Below, piece after piece: positions 1 through 9,232 of a stretch of 64,000 nt of DNA (position 1 is the stretch's first letter; every line of letters begins with the position of its first letter). The stretch is from Paenibacillus sp. FSL H7-0331. Its GTDB lineage: Bacteria; Bacillota; Bacilli; Paenibacillales; NBRC-103111. The stretch is taken from assembly GCF_001956045.1 (NCBI RefSeq), contig NZ_MRTH01000005.1:1-64000 (forward strand). Reading direction: 5' to 3'. The translations under genes and the position numbers were made by a program. The notes beneath the pieces are model-generated. The model saw only the letters and a list, made by a program, of their open reading frames with translations. It ran no database searches and was not told the DNA's origin.

Positions 1-9
1 TTCTTATAC

Positions 10-91
10 GCGGTCGTGGTGGAACGGCAGACACGCTATCTTGAGGGGGTAGTGTCCCATGGACGTGCGGGTTCAAATCCCGCCGACCGCA
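10..91 (+). tRNA. tRNA-Leu (anticodon GAG)
   Basis: The acceptor arms gcggtcg and cgaccgc pair at the two ends. The anticodon stem ctatc/ggtag encloses the loop ttgaggg with anticodon GAG, which reads CTC leucine codons. The long variable arm is typical of class II tRNAs such as Leu, and the T arm carries gggttcaaatccc. CCA is not encoded. The same anticodon would match the apparent specifier of the T-box ahead of ilvB in this window. Confidence 0.95.
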
Positions 92-106
92 TACCAGTTG
101 CAAACG

Positions 107-140
107 AGAAGACCCTTGATGTTTAAGGGTCTTCTTGTTC
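107..140 (+). terminator. Rho-independent terminator after tRNA-Leu
   Basis: An 11 bp perfect stem (agaagaccctt / aagggtcttct) with a 7-nt loop is followed by tgttcatttt. It lies 15 bases after the tRNA. Confidence 0.75.
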
Positions 141-293
141 ATTTTAAGTCTATCTTATTGATATCATTTTCTTGCGTAGGTTACTGTGTAATATATTCAA
201 TCTTGGCATATCACGCCAAGTGTTTTTCTTTACACAAAATAAACATTGTTTCCTGAGAATTGGCTGTATTTTGTTGGGGTATTGTCTTCGTTG

Positions 294-308
294 ATGGTAT
301 AATACCAT
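294..308. promoter_or_regulatory. Perfect palindrome over a -10-like box
   Basis: The sequence ATGGTAT-A-ATACCAT is a perfect 7-1-7 inverted repeat that includes TATAAT (298-303). A weak -35 (TTGGGG) lies 18 bp upstream. It sits about 55 bp ahead of the Xre-family gene. Such a palindrome is a reasonable autoregulatory operator for an Xre repressor, but this is inference. Confidence 0.4.
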
Positions 309-364
309 TTAATCAATCCCCATAATTGAGCTTTATAAGGGGACCCAGGCGAGGAGAAAGACCA

Positions 365-595
365 ATGGAATTTGCAAGTAAGCTGAAGGAGTTACGACAG
401 CAGAGGGACCTTTCCTTACGCAAGCTTGGTGAGAAATCGGGCATCAGCTACTCCATCCTGAATTCAATCGAGAACGGCAGGATTCATCCATCCAGAGATA
501 ATGTGATAGCCCTTGCCTATGCGCTGAAGGTCGAGCATAATGGAGAACTGCTGGCCATTGCCGGGTATGCTTCTGACAGGGAAGGAAATGAGTAA
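365..595 (+). CDS. Xre-family HTH transcriptional regulator, small
   Basis: A 76-residue protein made almost entirely of a Cro/C1-type helix-turn-helix (about residues 5-60). The segment LRKLGEKSGISYSILNSIE is a typical scaffold and recognition helix. There is no effector domain, so it probably binds DNA as a simple dimer. The ATG at 365 was chosen because GAGGAG lies just upstream; a TTG at 326 would add 13 residues without a good ribosome site. Its stop overlaps the next gene's start by one base (taATG), suggesting translational coupling with the DUF1003 protein. The palindrome at 294-308 may be its operator. Confidence 0.85.
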   Translation: MEFASKLKELRQQRDLSLRKLGEKSGISYSILNSIENGRIHPSRDNVIALAYALKVEHNGELLAIAGYASDREGNE

Positions 596-1098
596 TGGAC
601 AAGCAACGCAGAATTGAGCGATTGGTGGAAGATTTCGAAAAAAAAGTCACATCCAGACTGAATGATGATTATTTTCATTCTACCAAGTGGTCGGACAGGC
701 TTGCTGATCGAATAGCTGAGTTTGGCGGCAGCTGGAAATTTATTAATGTGTTCTTTGCCGTTTTGATCTTGTGGATTGTTGTTAATAGTTTAACTTTTAC
801 TAAAGTCATTCATTTTGACGAATCGCCTTTTATTTTGTTAAACCTGGTATTATCTTTCCTGGCAGGCTTTCAGGCACCTATCATTATGATGTCGCAAAAT
901 AGGCAAGCGGCTCGGGATAAGCAGGAATCTGTGATTGACTATGCCATCAACTATAAAGCAGAGCAAGAGATTCACCAAATTCGCAATCATTTGCATCAGC
1001 TTGAAAGTAAAATGAGCGAAGTGAATTTGTTAGAGTTTAAAAATGAAATCAGGTCAGAACTGGCGGAAATCAAGCAGTTGCTGCTGGAAAGAAAATAA
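595..1098 (+). CDS. DUF1003 family membrane protein
   Basis: 167 residues. Two hydrophobic segments near residues 50-68 and 78-100 flank a short loop, and the segment FLAGFQAPIIMMSQNRQAARD matches the conserved core of the DUF1003 family. The N-terminus is charged, and the C-terminal 55 residues form a likely coiled coil (QEIHQIRNHLHQLESKM). The biochemical role of the family is not known. The gene starts on the stop codon of the Xre regulator and the next small coiled-coil gene follows after 18 bases, so the three genes are probably one transcript. Confidence 0.8.
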   Translation: MDKQRRIERLVEDFEKKVTSRLNDDYFHSTKWSDRLADRIAEFGGSWKFINVFFAVLILWIVVNSLTFTKVIHFDESPFILLNLVLSFLAGFQAPIIMMSQNRQAARDKQESVIDYAINYKAEQEIHQIRNHLHQLESKMSEVNLLEFKNEIRSELAEIKQLLLERK

Positions 1099-1116
1099 AT
1101 GTATAGGTGGATAAAC

Positions 1117-1377
1117 ATGAGCGATCTTCATAAGAATAAATGCAATGAATTGCGGGACCAGCTTCATCAGCATGTACAGGGCAGCGACGACTTCGTTCAA
1201 GGTGTGATGAGTGCTTTGGATGCTCTTGAGCGGGAGCCGATCATGCTGGATAATATGGAGAAGCTCAGCCAGGAAAACAGGAGATTAAAGCAGGAGATCG
1301 TTAGACTTAGGGATATACTACACAGCAAAGACGAAGGCAGTATGTCCAGCAAGCTGCGTGATGCACTTAGGGAGTAA
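1117..1377 (+). CDS. Small coiled-coil protein, unknown function
   Basis: An 86-residue soluble, charged protein with a probable coiled coil at about residues 40-75 (MEKLSQENRRLKQEIVRLRD). I do not recognise a named family. The ATG at 1117 has AGGTGG at a normal distance; the in-frame ATG at 1099, directly after the preceding stop, has no ribosome site. It is the third gene of the Xre/DUF1003 cluster. Confidence 0.65.
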   Translation: MSDLHKNKCNELRDQLHQHVQGSDDFVQGVMSALDALEREPIMLDNMEKLSQENRRLKQEIVRLRDILHSKDEGSMSSKLRDALRE

Positions 1378-1483
1378 CCGCCAAAAGGGAACAATTGGGA
1401 GTATTGCAGCTAAAAAATGCATGCGGATTAGCCGATAGGTATGAGGTGGGCTTTATTATTGAACCAGGGAAGCAGGTGATAAC

Positions 1484-1663
1484 ATGGAAATTAGTAGTGC
1501 ATTAGCTGCTGTCAGTACTGGAGATGCTTTGAAGCAAGCCGTTGGAATTACCTTGTTAGGGAAAGTACAGGATACACAAGCTGCCCAGGCAGCTGTGATG
1601 CTGCAGGACTTTGCTGCGGCTCAGCATCCGAATCTAGGCAAAACCTTGGATATTCGGATTTGA
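1484..1663 (+). CDS. YjfB family putative motility protein
   Basis: A 59-residue protein (MEISSALAAVSTGD... to ...NLGKTLDIRI). The layout of an N-terminal Ala/Ser-rich helix, a central segment with repeated Gln/Ala, and a C-terminal hydrophobic turn ending in D-I-R-x matches the small YjfB family of Bacillales, annotated as putative motility proteins with little functional evidence. The ribosome site AGGTGAT lies 6 bases upstream. It stands alone between the coiled-coil gene and the phosphodiesterase gene. Confidence 0.7.
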   Translation: MEISSALAAVSTGDALKQAVGITLLGKVQDTQAAQAAVMLQDFAAAQHPNLGKTLDIRI

Positions 1664-1814
1664 TTGCCCACAATCTATTGGGAACAGGGTTGAGTGTCTG
1701 CGATTAGCGGAACTTGACCCTGTTCATTATTTGAATGGTTACCGTAAACGAGGATTGGCATCTGAAAGAGAGGCTTGCCAGGCAAGCTTATTATATCTGT
1801 AGGAGGATCACATT

Positions 1815-2555
1815 ATGAAAACAAACGGTAATACAACGATCATCATCGGCCATCGCGGGGCGGCGGGAGAAGCTCCTGAAAATACACTGGGTTCATTTGC
1901 GCTCGCTGTGGAGCAGGGAGCAGAGGCGTTAGAGCTCGATATCCACGAATCTGCGGATGGAGCACTTATCGTATGCCATGATGCCAGTGTGGACCGTACA
2001 ACCAATGGCCAAGGCTTGATTAGCCGAATGACACAGGAAGAGCTTCAGAAGCTGGACGCGGGCAGCTGGTTTTCCCCCCATTTTGCTGGAGAGAAGCTTC
2101 CTGTATTAGAAGAGGTGTTCGCGCTTATACCACAAAATATCCTCATTAATATAGAAGTGAAGTGCGCCTATAGCAGCCGACTGGAGCAGCGTTTGCTTGA
2201 GCTCCTTCAGCAGTTTGACCGTTTGCACAACGTTATCATATCTTCCTTTGATCATAAAATATTGGTTCGTCTGAAGCAGGCGGAGCCTGAGCTCAAAATC
2301 GGCTTGCTATATACGGCTAATTTTCAAAGTCATCGGAGGATGGCAGAATCGGTGGGAGTTGAGGTGTTCTCCCTGCATCCTTATCACCGCCTGATCGATG
2401 CAGAGGACGTACAGGATGCGATACAAAACGGCTTATATGTGTATCCCTACACGATTAATGAGGAAGAGGATCTGCGCAAGGCACTGGATGCAGGAGTTTC
2501 TGGTATCATTACGGACTATCCGGGAAGATTGAAGGCATTGCGAGACACCCGTTAA
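1815..2555 (+). CDS. Glycerophosphodiester phosphodiesterase
   Basis: A 246-residue cytosolic TIM-barrel enzyme that hydrolyses glycerophosphodiesters to glycerol-3-phosphate and an alcohol. The N-terminal GHRGAAGEAPENT contains the family HRG and EN signature, ELDIHE supplies metal-binding acidic residues, and VCHDASVDRTTNG contains the second catalytic His. IEVK and the C-terminal YTINEEEDLRKALDAGVSGIITDYP complete the GDPD fold. The length is usual for UgpQ/YhdW-type cytosolic enzymes, with no signal peptide. AGGAGGATC lies just upstream of the ATG, and a strong hairpin follows the gene. Confidence 0.92.
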   Translation: MKTNGNTTIIIGHRGAAGEAPENTLGSFALAVEQGAEALELDIHESADGALIVCHDASVDRTTNGQGLISRMTQEELQKLDAGSWFSPHFAGEKLPVLEEVFALIPQNILINIEVKCAYSSRLEQRLLELLQQFDRLHNVIISSFDHKILVRLKQAEPELKIGLLYTANFQSHRRMAESVGVEVFSLHPYHRLIDAEDVQDAIQNGLYVYPYTINEEEDLRKALDAGVSGIITDYPGRLKALRDTR

Positions 2556-2622
2556 GAGAGACTACGGAGCGTAAATCTTAATCAATTCGATTTTTCTCAA
2601 GAGAAATTTCGTTCTGGCAAAA

Positions 2623-2676
2623 CAAATAAGGGCTGTCCCTCATCCAAAGTGGCTGTGAGGGGACGCCCTTATTTGC
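2623..2676. terminator. Terminator between convergent genes
   Basis: A long near-perfect inverted repeat (aaataagggctgtccctca / tgaggggacgcccttattt) lies between the GDPD gene on plus and the DUF2621-like gene on minus, and could serve both directions. Confidence 0.7.
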
Positions 2677-2694
2677 TCATACCCGAAGATCGCA

Positions 2695-3120
2695 TTAATT
2701 CAGCAGATGTCGATACGCGCTGTAATCGATCTGCTTTTTGTCCAGGTAGGAGGTCAAGCTATTGTAATCGCGTTTGGGAGTGGCCAAAATATAACCTTCG
2801 ATGCAATGCTCCCGAGTGATCGAGGAGGCGTTGCCTTCCAATGCGAGTTGTGCGATCCGGGCGGCAATCGAGTGGCGCGCAATATCCCGGAATGGCGATG
2901 GCACAGGATCGACCAACACATCCAGCAGCGCCTTGGACTCATCGGTCCATAGATGCCGCGACGTTTCTACATAATGATTTTGCCAATCAAGCTTGGACTT
3001 TCCATCGGCCTTCGGCAGCACCTTCATAAATTTGCGGAACATAAAAAAGCCGCCAATTGACATAAACGTAATGAGCACGAAAACCCAAAATAATATAAAC
3101 CACATAAACCAAGAGTTCAT
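2695..3120 (-). CDS. DUF2621-like membrane protein
   Basis: 141 residues with one N-terminal membrane segment (about residues 4-26, MWFILFWVFVLITFMSIGGFF) and a cytosolic tail. The tail has LWTDESKALLDVLVDPVPSPFRDIARHSI and ATPKRDYNSLTSYLDKKQIDYSAYRHLL, which I recognise with moderate confidence as the Bacillales DUF2621 family (YneK-like). The function is unknown. The ATG at 3120 has AGGTGA upstream; a start at 3168 would add 16 residues without a good ribosome site. Confidence 0.65.
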   Translation of the reverse strand: MNSWFMWFILFWVFVLITFMSIGGFFMFRKFMKVLPKADGKSKLDWQNHYVETSRHLWTDESKALLDVLVDPVPSPFRDIARHSIAARIAQLALEGNASSITREHCIEGYILATPKRDYNSLTSYLDKKQIDYSAYRHLLN

Positions 3121-3277
3121 CGTAATTGTCACCTCATGCTTAGTATAACTTATTTTATCGATCATCAAAAGTGTTCTTGGCGCTTACGCCCCGACATTTC
3201 ACTTGATATTTCTAGATTTATTGCTCCAATCCTAGTAAAATGGAGAGGTGTGAAAAATAAAGGAGATGAATCCTGCG

Positions 3278-4390
3278 ATGCCCAGAATAGGTTCCCATGT
3301 ATCGTTTTCAGATAAAGGATTGTTGAATGCTGCGACAGAGGCTGTATCCTACGGCTCTTCGACGTTTATGATTTATACAGGTGCCCCGCAAAATACACGC
3401 CGTAAGCCGATCGAAGAGCAGTTTGTCGAAGAAGGCAAGGCGGTGATGGACAAGCATAACATGAGTGAGATTATTGTACATGCGCCCTATATTATTAATT
3501 TGGGGTCTTATAAGGAAGATACGTTCGAGCTTGCGGTTCGTTTCTTACAGGAAGAAATTCGGCGTACGGATTATTTGGGTGTGAGGCAAATTGTACTCCA
3601 CCCTGGCGCTTATACGGATATGGATGCGGAATTTGGTCTGAAACGGATTGCGCAAGGACTGAATGAAGTGCTCGAAGGCGTTAAGGACACGAATGTGAAC
3701 ATTGCTTTGGAGACGATGGCAGGTAAAGGTTCGGAGCTTGGACGGAGCTTTGAAGAGCTTGCGGCGATCATTGGCATGGTAGGGGATAACGGAAAGCTGT
3801 CGGTCTGTATGGATACGTGCCACATTCATGATGCTGGCTATGATATTATTAACAACCTCGACGGGGTACTGGAGCATTTTGACAAGGTAGTCGGGTTGGA
3901 TCGCATTGGTGTGGTGCATCTGAATGACAGCAAAAATCCGAAGGGCGCAGGTAAAGATCGCCATGCTCCGGTAGGGGCTGGATGGATCGGCTTTGAAGCG
4001 ATGAACCGTATCGTTCACCACGACAAGCTGAAGCATCTACCGCTTATTCTGGAAACACCCTGGATCGGCAAAAACGATAAAACACAGCGGCCGATGTACG
4101 AAGTGGAAATTGCTTTGCTTAACGGTAATGTGGAACAGCGCTTTGGCGGTGAATTTATGGAAGATGTAGAACGCTTGTCCCATTTCTTTACGAAACGGGA
4201 TATCGAGCACCGGGATTTCGTGCTTCAGACCTGGGATGTCTTGAAAACCGATGCCAAAGCCAAGAAGGACGATGGACGCGAGCCCATGGAACGGTTGTTT
4301 GATACCGTAAGTGAAGAACGTTTGTTCCCTGAGCTAAGCGAAGAACAGATCAATCAACGGATAACCGGTTGGTTCGCCAAGGGCAAGTAA
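3278..4390 (+). CDS. nfo: Deoxyribonuclease IV (AP endonuclease), C-terminally extended
   Basis: An endonuclease IV-type TIM barrel that incises DNA at abasic sites using a three-zinc centre. Likely metal ligands lie in [50 protein letters not shown] and LETPW, all in family order. The barrel is complete by about residue 285; roughly 85 further charged, helical residues follow, longer than the 280-300 usual for the family. The ATG at 3278 lies 12 bases after AGGAG. The in-frame ATG at 3266 directly abuts AGGAG and is less likely. It is followed 44 bases later by purU. Confidence 0.92.
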   Translation: MPRIGSHVSFSDKGLLNAATEAVSYGSSTFMIYTGAPQNTRRKPIEEQFVEEGKAVMDKHNMSEIIVHAPYIINLGSYKEDTFELAVRFLQEEIRRTDYLGVRQIVLHPGAYTDMDAEFGLKRIAQGLNEVLEGVKDTNVNIALETMAGKGSELGRSFEELAAIIGMVGDNGKLSVCMDTCHIHDAGYDIINNLDGVLEHFDKVVGLDRIGVVHLNDSKNPKGAGKDRHAPVGAGWIGFEAMNRIVHHDKLKHLPLILETPWIGKNDKTQRPMYEVEIALLNGNVEQRFGGEFMEDVERLSHFFTKRDIEHRDFVLQTWDVLKTDAKAKKDDGREPMERLFDTVSEERLFPELSEEQINQRITGWFAKGK

Positions 4391-4434
4391 ACCGCCCAAT
4401 CTATAAAATGAATCTATAAGGAGCCAGTCGTATT

Positions 4435-5328
4435 ATGACACCGAATATAGCACCAAAGAATATTAGAGATGATTTGAAAAACCGGGCCAGGATGCTTGTA
4501 GCCTGCCCGGATCAGCCGGGGATCGTTGCGGCGGTTTCACGGTTTTTATTTGAGCATGGAGCTAACATTGTCCAGTCTGATCAATACACGATTGACCCGC
4601 AAGGGGGAATGTTCTATATTCGAATCGAATTTGATCTGGATAATCTGGATGGACGTCGGGAACAGCTGAAGAGTGAGTTTGCCAAAGTAGCAGATCGTTT
4701 TAGCATGGATTGGTCAATTAACCGTGCAGGTCGCAAGAAGCGTCTGGCCATCTTTGTTTCCAAGGAGGATCATGCTTTGCTTGAGCTGCTGTGGCAGTGG
4801 CAGGCTGGAGATCTGGAAGCAGAGATCGCGATGGTTATTAGCAATCACAATGATCTCCGCGGTTTGGTAGAATCGTTCGGGATCGCTTATCACCATATTC
4901 CGGTCACTGCCGACACGAAGGCTGATGCCGAACGCAGACAGCTTGAATTGGTCATGGGTCAAGTTGACGCTGTTGTGCTGGCAAGATACATGCAGATTAT
5001 TTCACCTAAATTTATTGAACATTTTGCCAATCGGATTATTAATATTCATCATTCATTTCTACCCGCCTTTGTTGGCGGCAAGCCTTATGCACAGGCTCAT
5101 AATCGTGGTGTGAAAATTATCGGGGCCACTGCACACTACGTAACCGAGGAGCTTGACGGAGGTCCGATTATCGAGCAGGACGTCCAGCGCGTCAGTCATC
5201 GTGACAACGTTGACGATCTAAAACGAATTGGCCGCCATATCGAGCGAATTGTGCTGGCACGCGCCGTTTCGTGGCATGTAGAAGATCGGGTTATCGTGCA
5301 TGGGAATAAAACTGTCGTATTTAATTAA
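4435..5328 (+). CDS. purU: Formyltetrahydrofolate deformylase
   Basis: A 297-residue enzyme that hydrolyses 10-formyl-THF to THF and formate, balancing the one-carbon pool. An N-terminal ACT domain (about residues 18-95, starting RMLVACPDQPGIVAAVSRFL) is followed by a formyltransferase-fold domain (about 102-285). NIHHSFLPAF carries the catalytic Asn-His pair region and ATAHYVTEELDGGPIIEQD the catalytic Asp. The length is normal. Ribosome site AAGGAG; a bidirectional terminator follows. Confidence 0.95.
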   Translation: MTPNIAPKNIRDDLKNRARMLVACPDQPGIVAAVSRFLFEHGANIVQSDQYTIDPQGGMFYIRIEFDLDNLDGRREQLKSEFAKVADRFSMDWSINRAGRKKRLAIFVSKEDHALLELLWQWQAGDLEAEIAMVISNHNDLRGLVESFGIAYHHIPVTADTKADAERRQLELVMGQVDAVVLARYMQIISPKFIEHFANRIINIHHSFLPAFVGGKPYAQAHNRGVKIIGATAHYVTEELDGGPIIEQDVQRVSHRDNVDDLKRIGRHIERIVLARAVSWHVEDRVIVHGNKTVVFN

Positions 5329-5342
5329 ATAGCAGAACACAC

Positions 5343-5384
5343 AAAAAAAGACTGTACCTTTTTCTTAAGGGCAGTCTTTTTGGC
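5343..5384. terminator. Bidirectional terminator
   Basis: The inverted repeat aaaaagactg / cagtcttttt with A- and T-runs on either side lies between convergent purU and the GGDEF gene. Confidence 0.8.
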
Positions 5385-5401
5385 CTATATTCAGTCTGGA
5401 A

Positions 5402-6514
5402 TCAACCTCCAGCCGATTGTTGAGAAGCAGGCATTTGAACGACCGTTTTGTTTTTGCCGGATCGTTTGGCGATATAGAGTGAAGCATCTGCTCCTCTGAA
5501 CAGAGCCTCCTTGCCTTCGCCTGTGGCATAATTTTGCAGACCTATACTGATCGTGGCAGCTTTGGAATCCAATTCGGGGTGCAGCGTTAAATTGAGCTTT
5601 TGGCGGATCTGCTCAGCAATGAGATACGATTGATCCATCGACTTATCGGCAAAAATAATGGCAAATTCCTCACCTCCATAACGAGCGACAAAGTCGTTAG
5701 AGGTTACGGTTTCTTTGATGATCAAGGCAACCCGCTGTAAAATAATATCTCCTACCCAATGGCCGTAGGTATCATTAATATGCTTGAAATTATCGATATC
5801 GAGAATAGCTAGCTGCAGTGGGAGATGGTTGCGTTCATTTTGATCAATCAGCTTTTCCAAATATTCATGAAAGGTTTTATGGTTGTATAGATCCGTCAAA
5901 GCATCCATCTTGGAAAGCTTGTCCATTATAATCGTTTTGACCAGCAGCTCCTGTTTGGTCTGCGTGGTGTGCTTCAGATTGTTAAGTAGTTCAATGCCGT
6001 TGCTTGAAATGGTCATAGCGATAACAGTCACCCCGATATAGAGAAACAGGATGCCAATCAATTCATTAGTTTGCATGCTGACACGAAGAATTGGGGAGAA
6101 AGCGTATAAAGCCGTAAAGCTGACAATGACCAGGCAATAAGCAAGCAGGATACGGTTTTTGTTAAAGGAGAGTACGGACGTGAGTATCGGGAATATATAA
6201 ATCGCGGGTACGATGCCAATCGTCGGGTTCATATAAATAATGCTGGACGCGTAAATAATACCGGTCACGATTAAAAGATCGTCGTTATGGATCTTGCGAT
6301 AGCGGTACAGCATTTCGACGACCCCGGTAATGCTTGACAGCACCAAGGTCTGCATGACCAATATGTAGAAATAGGTATAGGGAGCTGAGAACGTTTCCAT
6401 ACGATGGATCAGAAATTCCAGCAGGATGGTCAATATAATCGTTATCCAATATAAGTTGAGCATCTTTCGATAGGTTTGACTTTTATTAGCCAACTCCAAT
6501 AATAAATGATTCAT
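5402..6514 (-). CDS. Membrane-bound diguanylate cyclase (GGDEF)
   Basis: 370 residues: about six transmembrane segments in the first ~190 residues (a 6TM sensor module), then a GGDEF domain from DALTDLYNHKTFHEYL to the C-terminus. The active-site loop is ARYGGEEFAIIF, an intact GGEEF, and FKHINDTYGHWVGD supplies the usual metal/GTP region, so it should make c-di-GMP from GTP. Where an inhibitory RxxD site would sit, five residues before GGEEF, the sequence reads TSND, so product inhibition through a canonical I-site is not expected. Ribosome site GGGAG. Monocistronic, convergent with purU. Confidence 0.92.
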   Translation of the reverse strand: MNHLLLELANKSQTYRKMLNLYWITIILTILLEFLIHRMETFSAPYTYFYILVMQTLVLSSITGVVEMLYRYRKIHNDDLLIVTGIIYASSIIYMNPTIGIVPAIYIFPILTSVLSFNKNRILLAYCLVIVSFTALYAFSPILRVSMQTNELIGILFLYIGVTVIAMTISSNGIELLNNLKHTTQTKQELLVKTIIMDKLSKMDALTDLYNHKTFHEYLEKLIDQNERNHLPLQLAILDIDNFKHINDTYGHWVGDIILQRVALIIKETVTSNDFVARYGGEEFAIIFADKSMDQSYLIAEQIRQKLNLTLHPELDSKAATISIGLQNYATGEGKEALFRGADASLYIAKRSGKNKTVVQMPASQQSAGG

Positions 6515-6786
6515 GATCGACTCCCATCGTTCAAATTACCCTATATTCTAAATCCGAATACTACATATTCGTCAACGCAAGGAGAATTCCTTCGTATGCA
6601 GTTTACTTTTAAAAAATGATTTTTTTTTGGTTGTCCGCAGGTTTTGGCTGGCAAACCGAAACGGACAATGGTAAAATGGTGCGAGTGAGCTTTTTTGTGC
6701 TAAAGGCTTTTATGCACACGTTAACATGATCAATAATTAGCTGTGTGGAGTCCAAATTGCGCCAACAAATTTAGGAGGTTCTATTT

Positions 6787-8796
6787 ATGACGGTAATTAA
6801 TAAAGCGATCGAACAATTATCCATCGATACGATTCGTACGTTGTCGATCGATGCAATTGAAAAAGCGAAATCCGGACATCCCGGTATGCCAATGGGTGCT
6901 GCACCTATGGGGTACGAGCTGTTTGCGAAATTTATGAATCATAACCCAGAAAATCCGACTTGGATTAACCGCGACCGCTTCGTATTATCCGCGGGCCACG
7001 GATCTATGCTGCTATACAGCTTGCTTCACTTAAGCGGTTATGACCTGCCACTGGAAGAGCTTAAGCAATTCCGTCAATGGGGAAGTAAAACTCCGGGTCA
7101 CCCTGAGGTTGGACATACAGCGGGTGTAGACGCAACTACGGGTCCTTTGGGACAAGGCTTGGGTATGGCTGTTGGTATGGCGCTTGCAGAAGCACAAATG
7201 GGTGCTGTTTATAATAAAGATAAATTCCGTGTAGTGGATCATTATACATATGTGATCTGCGGCGATGGCGACCTGATGGAAGGTCTTTCCTCCGAGGCAG
7301 CTTCACTGGCTGGACATTTAAAGCTGAGCAAGCTGGTTGTTTTGTACGATTCCAATGATATTTCGCTCGACGGCGAGCTGAACCTGTCATTCTCCGAAAA
7401 TGTCATGCAGCGTTTTGAAGGTTATGGCTGGCAGGTGCTTCGTGTAGACGACGGTAACGACCTGAATGCCATTCATGAAGCTGTGAATCAGGCTCATACG
7501 GATTATCGTCCTACTTTAATTGAAGTGAAAACGGTAATTGGATACGGCAGCCCGAACAAAGGTGGCAAGGGCGGACATTTGGGACCGCATGGTTCCCCGC
7601 TTGGTCTTGAAGAAGTAGTGTTAACCAAAAAGGCATATGCTTGGGAAGCAGAAGAAGATTTCTTCGTTCCTGCGGCTGTAACTGAGCATTTTGCTGAAGT
7701 GAAGAAAAAAGGTATCCAAACCAACGCAGCTTGGGAAAAAATGTTTGCTGAATATGCTAAAGCTTATCCAGAGCTGGCTAAGCAGTTCGAAGCAGCTATT
7801 AGCGGCGACCTTCCTGAAGGCTGGGATAAGGATATTCCAGAAGGCGCACCTGCTGATAAAGGAACACGTACGGCTTCCGGTATCGTATTGAATGCTATTG
7901 CCAAAAATGTACCTTGGCTTGTGGGTGGATCTGCTGACCTGGAGTCTTCCACAATGACGCATTTGAAGGATCTTGGCGTAGCAACAGCCAAAAATTATAA
8001 CGGCCAAAATATTTATTATGGTGTTCGTGAATTCGGTATGGGTGCTGCGGTTAACGGAATGCTGCTGCATGGAGGCTTGAAAGTATTCGGCGGTACGTTC
8101 TTCGTATTCTCGGATTACCTGCGTCCGGCAATTCGTCTGGCTTCCATCATGGGTGTACCGGCTATCTACGTATTTACACATGACAGCATCGGTGTCGGTG
8201 AAGATGGTCCTACGCATGAGCCTATCGAGCAATTGGCTGCACTTCGCGTGATTCCGGGTGTTACCGTGATCCGTCCGGCAGATGGCGACGAGACAGCGGC
8301 AGCTTGGCGTTATGCGGTTGAGAACAAAAAAGGCCCTGTAGCCTTGATCTTCTCCCGTCAAGCAGCAGCAAAACTAGATGGTACTGTGCAAGCGAAGGAT
8401 TCACTTAAACGCGGTGCCTATGTAGTGTCCGATGCGGACAATGGTCAACCACAAGCACAGCTGATCGCTACCGGTACAGAAGTACAACTGGCTATCGCTG
8501 CACAGAAGGAACTGGCTGCAGAAGGAATTGCTGTTCGTGTCATCAGTATGCCAAGCTGGGAGCTGTTCGACAAGCAATCCCAGGAATACAGAGATTCCGT
8601 TATTCTTCCTGGCGTTAAAGCGCGTCTTGCCATTGAGATGGGACATTCATTCGGTTGGGATCGTTATGTGGGTGATCAAGGCGATGTATTGGGTATTAAC
8701 CGCTTTGGTGCTTCAGCTCCGGGCCCTGTTGTTATTAAAGAGTACGGCTTCTCGGTTGAAAATGTAGTAGCACGTGTGAAGCAGCTGCTGAAATAA
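6787..8796 (+). CDS. tkt: Transketolase
   Basis: A 669-residue thiamine-diphosphate enzyme of the non-oxidative pentose phosphate pathway that transfers two-carbon units between ketoses and aldoses. Near the N-terminus [16 protein letters not shown] and [15 protein letters not shown] are typical. [20 protein letters not shown] is the ThDP/Mg motif. [17 protein letters not shown] and [20 protein letters not shown] mark the pyrimidine domain, and the C-terminal transketolase domain follows. Full family length. AGGAGG precedes the ATG, and ppnP follows 28 bases after the stop, probably in the same transcript. Confidence 0.97.
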   Translation: MTVINKAIEQLSIDTIRTLSIDAIEKAKSGHPGMPMGAAPMGYELFAKFMNHNPENPTWINRDRFVLSAGHGSMLLYSLLHLSGYDLPLEELKQFRQWGSKTPGHPEVGHTAGVDATTGPLGQGLGMAVGMALAEAQMGAVYNKDKFRVVDHYTYVICGDGDLMEGLSSEAASLAGHLKLSKLVVLYDSNDISLDGELNLSFSENVMQRFEGYGWQVLRVDDGNDLNAIHEAVNQAHTDYRPTLIEVKTVIGYGSPNKGGKGGHLGPHGSPLGLEEVVLTKKAYAWEAEEDFFVPAAVTEHFAEVKKKGIQTNAAWEKMFAEYAKAYPELAKQFEAAISGDLPEGWDKDIPEGAPADKGTRTASGIVLNAIAKNVPWLVGGSADLESSTMTHLKDLGVATAKNYNGQNIYYGVREFGMGAAVNGMLLHGGLKVFGGTFFVFSDYLRPAIRLASIMGVPAIYVFTHDSIGVGEDGPTHEPIEQLAALRVIPGVTVIRPADGDETAAAWRYAVENKKGPVALIFSRQAAAKLDGTVQAKDSLKRGAYVVSDADNGQPQAQLIATGTEVQLAIAAQKELAAEGIAVRVISMPSWELFDKQSQEYRDSVILPGVKARLAIEMGHSFGWDRYVGDQGDVLGINRFGASAPGPVVIKEYGFSVENVVARVKQLLK

Positions 8797-8824
8797 GAAA
8801 GAATAGTGAAAGGAGAAACCAACC

Positions 8825-9142
8825 ATGTCACAATTTGAGCAAGTGAGCGTTATTAAAAAAGCGAATATATACTTCGACGGAAAAGTAACAAGCCGTACAA
8901 TCGTATTCGCCGATGGCACTAAAAAAACGCTTGGTATTATGCTGCCTGGTGAATATGAATTCGGAACGGATACCAAGGAAATTATGGAGATTCAAGCCGG
9001 AGAGCTGAGCGTGCTGCTGCCAGGTACGACGGAATGGCTGCAAATTAATGGTACAGGTGAATTCACGGTTCCGGCTAATGCCAAATTCAAGCTGGAAGTC
9101 AAAACAGCTACCGATTATATTTGTTCATACATTGCCGAATAA
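8825..9142 (+). CDS. ppnP: Pyrimidine/purine nucleoside phosphorylase
   Basis: A 105-residue single-domain cupin of the PpnP (YaiE/DUF1255) family, which phosphorolyses several nucleosides to base and ribose-1-phosphate. The typical opening VSVIKKANIYFDGKVTSRTI, the core TLGIMLPGEYEFGTDTKEIMEI and the ending FKLEVKTATDYICSY are all present. Its place right behind transketolase fits salvage of nucleoside ribose into the pentose phosphate pathway. The gene starts after a GAAAGGAG site and ends in a strong terminator. Confidence 0.9.
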   Translation: MSQFEQVSVIKKANIYFDGKVTSRTIVFADGTKKTLGIMLPGEYEFGTDTKEIMEIQAGELSVLLPGTTEWLQINGTGEFTVPANAKFKLEVKTATDYICSYIAE

Positions 9143-9162
9143 TAGCTTTAAAGATGAAAAAC

Positions 9163-9208
9163 AATACCCTGTCGCCCGCATGAATGGCGGTTGGACAGGG
9201 TATTTTTT
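9163..9208. terminator. Bidirectional terminator after tkt-ppnP
   Basis: An 11 bp stem (aataccctgtc / gacagggtatt) with a T-run on plus and, on minus, tgtttttc. It separates ppnP from the convergent dehydrogenase-PilZ gene. Confidence 0.8.
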
Positions 9209-9232
9209 GGGAATACGGGTATGGCGAAAAAT

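Noticed and set aside
1685..1732. Hairpin gaacaggg/ccctgttc after the YjfB gene as terminator
   Set aside because: The loop is long and no T-run follows; left out of the feature list.
7621..8361. A 246-codon open frame on the minus strand within tkt
   Set aside because: It is fully antisense to a highly conserved transketolase, has no ribosome site and no family pattern; an artefact of tkt codon use.
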